A DNA stretch of 13,080 nt from Campylobacteraceae bacterium (GTDB lineage Bacteria; Campylobacterota; Campylobacteria; Campylobacterales; Sulfurovaceae): assembly GCA_026986085.1 (NCBI GenBank), contig JALSPE010000063.1, positions 1-13,080 of the forward strand, read 5' to 3'. Position numbers and translations under genes: made by a program. The stretch's first letter is position 1, and the number at the start of each line of letters is the position of its first letter. Positions 6,197 through 12,197 of the stretch are shown in pieces. A model generated the notes under the pieces. The model was given only the letters and a program-made list of their open reading frames with translations. It was not told the DNA's origin and did not search any database.

Positions 6197-6210
6197 AGTT
6201 TTACTCTACT
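6192..6210. terminator. Hairpin between convergent genes, possible terminator
   Basis: AGTAGAGT (6192-6199) and ACTCTACT (6203-6210) form a perfect 8-bp stem with a TTT loop. It overlaps the thioredoxin stop codon and lies 14 bases beyond the end of the convergent arsC gene. Position suggests shared termination; neither side has a good T-run. Confidence 0.35.
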
Positions 6211-6223
6211 AAATATTCAAGGG

Positions 6224-6667
6224 TTAGGATGCTCTAACTAGCTCAATAAATTTAAAAACTTCCTTTTTTATATCTTTATAGAGCTCATATATCTTTTGAT
6301 ATTTATACTCATACTCTCCTACAAATTTAGACGGGTCGGCAAAATCCCATTCTATTTTATGAGCAGTTCCTGGAAATAGAGGAGAGACTCCCACTCTTTC
6401 TAAATTACATACAGATATAACATAATCAAAATTTTGATCTTTGCAATTTTCACAAAGTTTAAATATATTATCTAAACTATTGTGCCTTATATCTATTTGC
6501 TCCTCTTTTTCTAAGACATCTGCAACAATAGGATTTATACTAGTTGGGTTATAACCAGCACTTTTAGCCTCTAGTATATCACTTGCATATTTATTAACCA
6601 ACTCTTCAGCAATTTGACTTCTTGAACTGTTATGAATACATATAAATAGAACTTTTTTCTTTTTCAA
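6224..6667 (-). CDS. arsC: ArsC-type arsenate reductase / low-molecular-weight phosphatase fold
   Basis: The 147-residue product opens with the phosphatase P-loop C10-IHNSS-R16-S and has the general-acid segment WDFADP (D111), the hallmark of thiol-dependent arsenate reductases of the low-molecular-weight tyrosine phosphatase fold. These reduce arsenate to arsenite in the cytoplasm. C87 (SVCNLE) matches the second catalytic cysteine of the pI258 ArsC, but the third one, normally some seven residues on, is missing (NLERVGVSP). A separate C72-x2-C75 pair might take that role. No ArsR, pump or other ars gene is nearby, so a phosphatase function is possible. The start must be TTG 6667: it is preceded by AGGA and no in-frame ATG lies before the P-loop. 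It lies downstream of the SPFH gene, 142 bases apart, with its own likely promoter. Confidence 0.8.
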   Translation of the reverse strand: MKKKKVLFICIHNSSRSQIAEELVNKYASDILEAKSAGYNPTSINPIVADVLEKEEQIDIRHNSLDNIFKLCENCKDQNFDYVISVCNLERVGVSPLFPGTAHKIEWDFADPSKFVGEYEYKYQKIYELYKDIKKEVFKFIELVRAS

Positions 6668-6687
6668 TTTCTGTCCTGACTAATAAA

Positions 6688-6722
6688 GCCCAATTATGAA
6701 ATAGAAATCACTAATTTAGGGC
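6688..6722 (-). promoter_or_regulatory. Inverted repeat in the arsC leader
   Basis: GCCCAATT (6688-6695) can pair with AATT-TA-GGGC (6713-6722) with a two-base bulge, 20 bases upstream of the TTG start of arsC. It lies in the presumed 5' leader and may be an operator or RNA hairpin. I do not recognise an ArsR site in it. Confidence 0.25.
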
Positions 6723-6785
6723 AAAATAAATTTTATACCTCTTGCATAATTTTACACTCTTTTTTCAGTGCTATGCAAAAAGTAT

Positions 6786-6791
6786 ATTATA
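6786..6791 (-). promoter_or_regulatory. Candidate -10 TATAAT for arsC
   Basis: The minus strand reads TATAAT just after the SPFH stop codon. A start near 6779 would give a leader of about 110 bases containing a GCATA/TATGC inverted repeat and the 6688-6722 hairpin. A second option is TATAAA nearer the gene (around 6733-6738). Confidence 0.35.
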
Positions 6792-6809
6792 CTATAAAAA
6801 GCTTTTAAA

Positions 6810-7712
6810 TTATTTATCTGCTTTTGATAAATACTCACTTGTAACTACTTTATCAAGGGGTTGATTTACATCAGATGGGTATAGAACAAATTTAGAGTTA
6901 TCAGATGTTGATAACTCTCTAACTGAATCTATATATGCAGTAGAGGTTAAAAATTGCATTATCTTCTCTCCAGAGATATCGGGCATCAACTCTTTTAGCT
7001 CTCTAATTGCATTTGCAGTTGCTTCTGCTTTCTTTTCTATTAAAAGCTTTTCACTCTCTGCTTGAAGCTCTCTAACTCTCTTCTCTCCCTCTGCTGTGAG
7101 TATTGCTGCTCTTCTCTCTTTTTCTGCTACTATCTCTTTTTCTAATGCCTCTTTAACCGATTTTGGTGGAGATATACTCTCAAATTTAACAAGCATTATC
7201 TTAACACCCCACCTGTCGCAATCTTTTGTCATATCTTCTTGAATATCTTTTGCAATTTTATCTTGCTCTTTTTGAATATCGTCAAAAACCATTAAACCAA
7301 GTCTCTTTAGTGTTGCACTAATTAGTAAAGAATTAACAGATTGCTTATAATCTTCTACCTCCATAACAGCTCTCATTGGGTCAAATATCTTAACAGAAAT
7401 TATCATATCTATCTCTATTTTTATATTATCTTTTGTAATTACATCGTGTGCTGGTGGGTCAATTTGATGCTCTTTTAAAGATACTTCTTGAAGAGGAACT
7501 TCAATTATAGGAATGTAAAAATTTATACCCTCATACAAAACCCTATCTTTATATATTCTATTCTCTAAAATTACAGCCTTTTGAGCCTCTACAACCAACA
7601 TTGGCATTAAATCTTTTATACTTACTTTAAAGATTATCGACAAAAAGTATATAAATAGAAAAAATATTGCTATCAAGACAATACCATAAAGAAAGACTTC
7701 TACTCCACTCAT
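6810..7712 (-). CDS. SPFH/Band-7 (stomatin/slipin-like) membrane protein
   Basis: 300 residues counted from ATG 7712. One N-terminal membrane segment (about 6-29) is followed by the SPFH beta-alpha domain (about 35-185; markers include VVEAQKAVILENRI, DVITKDNIKIEIDMIISVKI and FESISPP) and a long charged Ala/Glu-rich coiled coil (about 185-242; VAEKERRAAILTAEGEKRVRELQ). These proteins oligomerise into membrane rings or microdomains and often steer proteases; the usual NfeD partner is absent here. ATG 7712 has AAAGG eight bases upstream. A TTG farther upstream (7751) lies on the far side of the -10 element and is therefore not the start. It sits where many relatives have secY/infA, divergent from the ribosomal operon. 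HflK/HflC-type function is less likely since no second SPFH gene is present. Confidence 0.85.
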   Translation of the reverse strand: MSGVEVFLYGIVLIAIFFLFIYFLSIIFKVSIKDLMPMLVVEAQKAVILENRIYKDRVLYEGINFYIPIIEVPLQEVSLKEHQIDPPAHDVITKDNIKIEIDMIISVKIFDPMRAVMEVEDYKQSVNSLLISATLKRLGLMVFDDIQKEQDKIAKDIQEDMTKDCDRWGVKIMLVKFESISPPKSVKEALEKEIVAEKERRAAILTAEGEKRVRELQAESEKLLIEKKAEATANAIRELKELMPDISGEKIMQFLTSTAYIDSVRELSTSDNSKFVLYPSDVNQPLDKVVTSEYLSKADK

Positions 7713-7742
7713 TATAATAACCTTTACAATTTTATTACTTTT

Positions 7743-7748
7743 ATTATA
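7743..7748 (-). promoter_or_regulatory. -10 element TATAAT for the SPFH gene
   Basis: Perfect TATAAT on the minus strand, 30 bases before the chosen ATG at 7712. It rules out translation from the upstream TTG at 7751. Confidence 0.5.
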
Positions 7749-7810
7749 CAATAATTTTCTATTATATTAGAATAATATTAAATATCAGATGAATATAAGC
7801 AAACTTTTAG

Positions 7811-7816
7811 TAAAAT
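7811..7816 (+). promoter_or_regulatory. -10 element TAAAAT of the alpha ribosomal operon
   Basis: TAAAAT preceded by TTTTAG, with a likely start near 7823, gives a leader of about 137 bases before rpmJ. The minus-strand SPFH promoter is 60 bases away, so this is a divergent promoter region. Confidence 0.45.
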
Positions 7817-7824
7817 TACACGCC

Positions 7825-7927
7825 CAAAATTAGATAATTAATTTTGTGGAGCTGCGTGAAGAGCTTTTATATAGTTCGCACTGATTATATAAGAGCTGGT
7901 TTGGTAGTAACTTCTCTAAACCACGCA
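7825..7927 (+). ncRNA. Structured leader of the alpha operon, candidate autoregulatory element
   Basis: Four helices can be drawn. P0: CAAAATTA (7825-7832) with TAATTTTG (7839-7846). P1: TGCGTG (7853-7858) with CACGCA (7922-7927). Inside P1, P2: 7862-7873 with 7886-7897, twelve pairs with one G-T. P3: GGTTT (7898-7902) with AAACC (7918-7922). P1-P2-P3 make a three-way junction, with P1 and P3 sharing one base. The ribosome site AGGAG (7950-7954) and rpmJ follow. In other bacteria S4 represses this operon by binding a leader RNA fold, so an S4-responsive switch is the natural reading, but ligand and mechanism are inferred. No tRNA or known riboswitch core is recognised. Confidence 0.5.
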
Positions 7928-7960
7928 AAAATAGGTGCAAAAAATATTTAGGAGTGCCTT

Positions 7961-8074
7961 ATGAAGGTAAGACCATCAGTTAAAAAGATGTGCGATGATT
8001 GTAAAATAATCAAGCGCAAAGGCGTTATTAGAGTGATTTGCAAAAATCCTAAACATAAACAGAGACAAGGATAA
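7961..8074 (+). CDS. rpmJ: Ribosomal protein bL36
   Basis: 37 residues, the normal size, with the zinc ligands C11, C14, C27 and H32 intact (the C+ form). It is a late-assembling protein of the large subunit near the 23S rRNA peptidyl-transferase support region. AGGAG (7950-7954) lies six bases before ATG. It is the first gene of the operon here; relatives commonly have infA in front, which is absent. Two bases separate its stop from rpsM. Too short for ordinary gene finders but unmistakable. Confidence 0.97.
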   Translation: MKVRPSVKKMCDDCKIIKRKGVIRVICKNPKHKQRQG

Positions 8075-8076
8075 AT

Positions 8077-8442
8077 ATGGCTCGTATTGCAGGTGTTGAT
8101 TTACCAAAAAGCAAGAGAATGGAGTATGCATTAACTTATATCTATGGTATTGGTTTACATACATCAAGAAAGATTTTAGATGCAACTGGAATTAGTTATG
8201 ACAAAAGAGTTCATGAGCTAACAGATGCTGAAGCGGCAACAATTCGTAAAGAGATTCAAGATAATTATATGGTTGAGGGTGATCTTCGTAAGAAAGTTAT
8301 GCTTGATATCAAAACTTTAATGGATCTTGGTAACTATCGTGGTTTAAGACACAGAAGAGGACTTCCTGTTCGTGGTCAAAAAACTAAGACAAATGCGCGA
8401 ACTAGAAAAGGTAAGCGTAAAACTGTTGGCGCAGCATCATAG
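8077..8442 (+). CDS. rpsM: Ribosomal protein uS13
   Basis: 121 residues, normal length. It starts MARIAGVDLPKSKR, has the helix-turn region around YIYGIGLHTSRKIL and the basic C-terminal tail GLPVRGQKTKTNARTRKGKRK, which reaches toward the tRNAs in the decoding region. It sits in the head of the small subunit and forms bridges to the large subunit. The start follows rpmJ after two bases with AAGGA upstream, implying coupled translation. Second gene of the alpha operon. Confidence 0.98.
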   Translation: MARIAGVDLPKSKRMEYALTYIYGIGLHTSRKILDATGISYDKRVHELTDAEAATIRKEIQDNYMVEGDLRKKVMLDIKTLMDLGNYRGLRHRRGLPVRGQKTKTNARTRKGKRKTVGAAS

Positions 8443-8454
8443 GAGTATTGACAA

Positions 8455-8829
8455 ATGGCAAAAAGAAAAGTTAAAAAGCAAGTTGCAAAAGGCGTTGTAT
8501 ATATCGCAGCAACATTTAATAATACAGTAGTTACTGTTACAGATGAGATGGGTAATGTATTAGCATGGAGCAGTGCTGGTAGCCTTGGATTCAAAGGTAG
8601 CAAAAAATCAACTCCATATGCTGCACAACAAGCAGTAGAAGATGCTATGACTAAAGCAAAAGAGTATGGCATTAAAGAGGTTGGTATTAAGGTTCAAGGA
8701 CCAGGTTCAGGTAGAGAGACTGCAGTTAAAAGTGTAGGTGCTGTTGAGGGTATTCGTGTTATATTCTTTAAAGATATTACACCACTACCTCACAATGGTT
8801 GTCGTCCTCCTAAAAAGCGTCGTGTATAA
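8455..8829 (+). CDS. rpsK: Ribosomal protein uS11
   Basis: 124 residues. Markers are FNNTVVTVTD, GNVLAWSSAGSLGFKGSKKSTPYAAQ and the C-terminal DITPLPHNGCRPPKKRRV typical of the family. It lines the small-subunit platform near the E site and the Shine-Dalgarno helix. Twelve bases separate it from rpsM, with AGGAG overlapping the end of rpsM. No irregularity seen. Confidence 0.98.
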   Translation: MAKRKVKKQVAKGVVYIAATFNNTVVTVTDEMGNVLAWSSAGSLGFKGSKKSTPYAAQQAVEDAMTKAKEYGIKEVGIKVQGPGSGRETAVKSVGAVEGIRVIFFKDITPLPHNGCRPPKKRRV

Positions 8830-8872
8830 TCCGACTTACTATAGTTTATAAAAAGATTTAAAAGGTAATTAA

Positions 8873-9499
8873 ATGGCAAGATATAGAGGTCCAAGAGAGA
8901 AACTTGAAAGAAGACTTGGTGTTGATTTAGGGTTAAAGGGCGAGAGAAGATTAGCAGGTAAGAGTGCATTAGAGAAGCGTCCATATGCTCCCGGTCAGCA
9001 TGGTCAAAGAAGAGGAAAAATTAGCGAATATGGTATGCAACTTCGCGAGAAGCAAAAAGCTAAATTTATGTATGGTGTTAGTGAAAAGCAATTTAGATCA
9101 CTATTTAAAGAAGCTTCAAGAAAAGAAGGAAATACAGGGGAGCTACTTATCTCTCTTTTAGAGCAAAGATTAGATAATGTAGTTTATCGCCTTGGATTTG
9201 CAACTACTAGAGCATTTGCAAGACAACTTGTAAACCATGGTCATATCTTGGTTGATGGTAAAAGAGTTGATATTCCATCATTCCGTGTAAAACCAGGTCA
9301 AAAAGTAGAAGTTAGAGAGAAGAGCAAAAGCAATCCTCAAATTGTTAGATCTATGGAACTTACGAAGCAAACTGGTATCGTTGAGTGGGTAGATGTTGAT
9401 CAAGAGAAGCTTTTTGGTATATTTACTAGATTACCAGAGAGAGAAGAGGTTAAGATTCCGGTTGAAGAGCGTTTAATCGTTGAGCTTTACTCTAAATAA
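8873..9499 (+). CDS. rpsD: Ribosomal protein uS4
   Basis: 208 residues, the usual length. The N-terminal MARYRGPREKLERRLG is followed by the S4 RNA-binding domain (about residues 99-160; RLDNVVYRLGFATTRAFARQLVNHGHILVDGKRVDIPS). It is a primary binder of 16S rRNA that starts small-subunit assembly. In other bacteria S4 is the translational repressor of this operon, so it is the first candidate ligand for the structured leader at 7825-7927. A 43-base gap, the widest in the operon, precedes it, with AAAAGG upstream of ATG. I see no hairpin or promoter in the gap. Confidence 0.98.
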   Translation: MARYRGPREKLERRLGVDLGLKGERRLAGKSALEKRPYAPGQHGQRRGKISEYGMQLREKQKAKFMYGVSEKQFRSLFKEASRKEGNTGELLISLLEQRLDNVVYRLGFATTRAFARQLVNHGHILVDGKRVDIPSFRVKPGQKVEVREKSKSNPQIVRSMELTKQTGIVEWVDVDQEKLFGIFTRLPEREEVKIPVEERLIVELYSK

Positions 9500-9516
9500 A
9501 AAATAAAGGTAGCATT

Positions 9517-10515
9517 ATGAAAAGTATTAAAGATGCTCCAGCTATACCTAATGAAGTAGATATTAGAGAGACTGGTAAAAATAGAGCAGAGATAAGTGCA
9601 TGGCCATTTGAGACTGGTTATGCAGTTACTCTTGCTCATCCATTAAGACGCCTAATTCTAGGTAGTTCAGTTGGTTATGCACCAGTATCTCTAAAAATTG
9701 ATGGTGTTTTGCATGAATTTGACTCTGTTCGTGGTATGAAAGAGGATATTGCAGTATTTATTATTAATCTTAAAACTATTAGATTTAAGATTAAAGAAGA
9801 GCTTCCAAGTGCAGTAGTTAATTATAGCTTTGTTGGTCCAAAAGAGATTAAAGCTTCAGATTTAGCAAATGACGAAGTAGAAGTTATAAATGGCGATGCA
9901 ATACTTGCAACTTTAAATAAAGATGCAGAGCTTAACTTTACAATCGAAATTCGTAAAGGTATAGGTTATGTTCCTAGTGAAGATTTAAGAGATGAAGTAG
10001 ATGCAGAAGCTATTGCACTAGATGCATTTTTTACACCAGTTAGAAAAGCTAACTATAAAATAGAGAGTGTTTTAGTTGGTGATAATCCAAATTTTGAAAA
10101 GATTGTTTTTGATATTGAAACAGATGGTCAAATTGCACCAAGAGATGCATTTGGTAATGCATTAGAGACAATGAACAAACAGTTAAATATCTTTGGTAAT
10201 GTATTTGATATCGATTTAGAAGCAACAAAAACAAAAGGTAAGAGTGAAAGCGCACTTAAAACTCTACTTATCCCTGTGGATATGTTAGGATTTAGTGCAA
10301 GAAGTTCAAACTCATTAGAGAGAGCTGGTATTAAATATATTGGTGAATTGGTATTAATGAGTGAGAATGAGATTAAATCTATTAAAAACCTTGGTAAAAA
10401 ATCTCTTGATGAGATTTTAAGCACATTAGAGAGTCATGGTTTTGGAGAAGATTACAAATTAGATGGCAAAATAAGAGCAGATCTAATAGAAAAAATAAAT
10501 CAATTAAAGTCGTAA
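9517..10515 (+). CDS. rpoA: RNA polymerase alpha subunit
   Basis: 332 residues with both domains: the N-terminal assembly domain (about 1-230; marker PFETGYAVTLAHPLRRLILGSS near the start, which contacts beta) and, after a linker, the C-terminal domain (about 250-320; GFSARSSNSLERAGIKYIGELVLMSE ... IKNLGKKSLDEI), which binds UP-element DNA and activators. It nucleates polymerase assembly as a dimer. Start ATG 9517 follows rpsD by 17 bases with AAAGG upstream. Length and domain layout are normal. Confidence 0.98.
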   Translation: MKSIKDAPAIPNEVDIRETGKNRAEISAWPFETGYAVTLAHPLRRLILGSSVGYAPVSLKIDGVLHEFDSVRGMKEDIAVFIINLKTIRFKIKEELPSAVVNYSFVGPKEIKASDLANDEVEVINGDAILATLNKDAELNFTIEIRKGIGYVPSEDLRDEVDAEAIALDAFFTPVRKANYKIESVLVGDNPNFEKIVFDIETDGQIAPRDAFGNALETMNKQLNIFGNVFDIDLEATKTKGKSESALKTLLIPVDMLGFSARSSNSLERAGIKYIGELVLMSENEIKSIKNLGKKSLDEILSTLESHGFGEDYKLDGKIRADLIEKINQLKS

Positions 10516-10525
10516 AGGATTTAGC

Positions 10526-10876
10526 ATGAGACATAGACATGGATATAGAAAACTTGGTAGAAAGTCTCAGCATAGAGCTGCCCTACTAAAAAACTTGGCA
10601 ATTGCCTTAACAAAAGAGGGTAGAATTGAGACAACTCTACCAAAAGCTAAAGAGCTTAGAAAATATTATGAAAAACTAATAACAAAAGCTTTAAAAGGTG
10701 ATTTTAATGCACATAGAGCTATCTTTGCTCAGCTTCAGTGTAAAGAATCAACAAAAGCTCTTGTAGAAGATATTGCACCAGAGTATAAAGATAGAAATGG
10801 TGGATACACAAGAATCATCAAAACAAGAGTTCGCCGTGGTGATGCTGCTGAAATGGCAATTATCGAGCGTGTATAG
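10526..10876 (+). CDS. rplQ: Ribosomal protein bL17
   Basis: 116 residues, starting MRHRHGYRKLGRKSQHRAALLKNLA, the strongly conserved N-terminus, and ending with GGYTRIIKTRVRRGDAAEMAIIERV. It is a large-subunit protein near the peptide exit tunnel rim. Ten bases after rpoA, with AAAGGA upstream. It is the last gene of the operon: an intrinsic terminator overlaps its stop codon. Confidence 0.98.
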   Translation: MRHRHGYRKLGRKSQHRAALLKNLAIALTKEGRIETTLPKAKELRKYYEKLITKALKGDFNAHRAIFAQLQCKESTKALVEDIAPEYKDRNGGYTRIIKTRVRRGDAAEMAIIERV

Positions 10877-10910
10877 TTAGGTTCTTTGCCTAGCTTAATT
10901 TATAATTTTT
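10875..10910 (+). terminator. Terminator of the alpha operon
   Basis: AGTTAGG (10875-10881) pairs with CCTAGCT (10889-10895), seven pairs including one G-T, loop of seven, followed by TAATTTATAATTTTT. The stem begins inside the rplQ stop codon. Confidence 0.6.
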
Positions 10911-10966
10911 CCATTTATTTAACTGTAAACTACTACTTGTAAAAGTTATCTTCATTAGACTTTTTC

Positions 10967-10972
10967 TATAAT
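10967..10972 (+). promoter_or_regulatory. Orphan -10 element TATAAT
   Basis: A perfect TATAAT preceded by T-rich sequence, over 300 bases before the next gene, which has its own promoter. Transcription would start near 10980. It may drive an unannotated small RNA through 11041-11138, or a longer leader for the glycosyltransferase gene. Confidence 0.35.
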
Positions 10973-11040
10973 AGCGTAAGCTTTAAAATATTATTTTTAT
11001 TTAATGTTCATTTCATTGGCATTTAATTTATATTAACTAC

Positions 11041-11138
11041 TTATATCTGTTTACAAGAAAGAGGTTTAAGTAACTTAAATGGGTAAGCAAATTTATTTGT
11101 ATTTTACAGATATAAATATCTATTTGTAGCATAAACCT
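11041..11138 (+). other. Gene-free region with nested inverted repeats, possible small RNA
   Basis: TTATATCTGT (11041-11050) pairs with ACAGATATAA (11106-11115), ten perfect pairs. Within lies TTTAAG-taa-CTTAAA (11065-11079). AGGTTTA (11062-11068) can alternatively pair with TAAACCT (11132-11138). There is no open frame of note. The structure sits about 60 bases downstream of the orphan TATAAT. The rest of the 403-base gap (10877-11279) is plain A/T-rich DNA plus the glycosyltransferase promoter. A/T richness makes chance pairing more likely. Confidence 0.3.
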
Positions 11139-11248
11139 AAATTATTCACTAAAAATTACCAAACTAGCAATAAAATATTAATATAGAGTAGTATAATTTA
11201 GTTAGTTTTTTAGCTTCTTCTAGTTTACTATTTATTAAATAATTATGC

Positions 11249-11254
11249 TATAAT
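11249..11254 (+). promoter_or_regulatory. -10 element TATAAT for the glycosyltransferase gene
   Basis: A perfect TATAAT 25 bases before ATG 11280, with AGGAG at 11266-11270 between them. The leader would be short, about 18 bases. Confidence 0.5.
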
Positions 11255-11279
11255 TTTATAAAAATAGGAGCATTATTTT

Positions 11280-12197
11280 ATGCATAATATATCTGTAATT
11301 ATTCCTACATATAATGCTCAAAAATATCTACCTAATCTTTTAGAGAATCTATCCAAACAGAGTTTAGATTTTGAATTAATTATAATAGATTCAAGCTCTA
11401 GTGATGATACACTCAAGATTGCCAAAAGTTATACAGATAGAGTTTTTACAATTCCTAAGAGTGAATTTGATCATGGTGAAACAAGAACAAAAGCATCAAA
11501 ATTAGCTAATGGTGATATATTGATATTTTTGACTCAAGATGCTCTACCTGTTGGTAGTATGGAGTTAGAGAAATTGATTGAACCAATTATTAATAATAAG
11601 GCTGATGCAGTCTATGGTAGGCAATTGGCAAATGCAAATGCTACAATATTTGCTAGACATTTAAGAGAGTATAACTACACCGATATCTCCTATGTTAGAG
11701 AGTTTAAAGATGCCAAAAAGTATGGGATTAAGACAGCTTTTTTCTCTGATAGCTTCTCTGCATACAAAAAAGAGACGATAGAGAGTGTTGGATACTTTAA
11801 AGAGGGGACGATAGTTGGAGAAGATATGCATTTAGTAGCTAGAGTTTTGCTAAATGGTGGCAAGGTAGCATATTGTGCAAATGCAGTGGTTTATCACTCT
11901 CATAACTATACAATAAGAGAGGATTTTGCAAGATATTTTGATACAGGGGTATTTCATACTACTGAGTCGTGGTTAGTAGATAAGTTTGGAAAAGTTGAGG
12001 GCGAGGGTAAAAGGTATATAAAATCGGAAGCAAAATATATAATTGAAAAGAGGGCTTACTTTAAATTTATAGAGTTTGTAGTTAGAAATGGAGCTAAATT
12101 TGTTGGGTATAAACTTGGCAAAAACTATAAAAAATTACCAAAAAAATTGGCAAAAAAGCTTAGTATGCATAAATCTTGGTGGGATAGATGGTATTAA
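11280..12197 (+). CDS. Family 2 glycosyltransferase, rhamnosyltransferase-like
   Basis: 305 residues with the GT-A fold of family 2: nucleotide-sugar binding strand VIIPTYNAQKYL (6-17) and IIIDSSSSDDT (34-44), the DxD-equivalent TQDA (85-88), and the catalytic-base segment GED (180-182) followed by a basic, membrane-surface-type C-terminus. FDHGETR (63-69) matches the F-x-H-G-x-x-R motif I know from rhamnosyltransferases, so transfer of rhamnose or a similar deoxysugar to a surface polysaccharide or lipid-linked glycan is likely; donor and acceptor are not proven. No transmembrane segment is clear. ATG 11280 has AGGAG nine bases upstream. The next gene overlaps its end by ten bases, so the two are co-translated and probably belong to one surface-glycan cluster continuing beyond the window. 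Confidence 0.85.
   Translation: MHNISVIIPTYNAQKYLPNLLENLSKQSLDFELIIIDSSSSDDTLKIAKSYTDRVFTIPKSEFDHGETRTKASKLANGDILIFLTQDALPVGSMELEKLIEPIINNKADAVYGRQLANANATIFARHLREYNYTDISYVREFKDAKKYGIKTAFFSDSFSAYKKETIESVGYFKEGTIVGEDMHLVARVLLNGGKVAYCANAVVYHSHNYTIREDFARYFDTGVFHTTESWLVDKFGKVEGEGKRYIKSEAKYIIEKRAYFKFIEFVVRNGAKFVGYKLGKNYKKLPKKLAKKLSMHKSWWDRWY

Noticed and set aside
5825..6667. Thioredoxin and ArsC as a functional pair
   Set aside because: The thioredoxin has a signal peptide and would be periplasmic, while ArsC is cytoplasmic; the genes are convergent with separate promoters.
7710..7751. TTG at 7751 as the start of the SPFH protein
   Set aside because: The TATAAT -10 element at 7743-7748 lies inside that extension, while ATG 7712 has a good ribosome site.
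8376..8672. Antisense open frames across rpsM-rpsK, rpsK-rpsD and rpoA
   Set aside because: They mirror highly conserved ribosomal and polymerase genes on the other strand and show no start signals or protein-family features.
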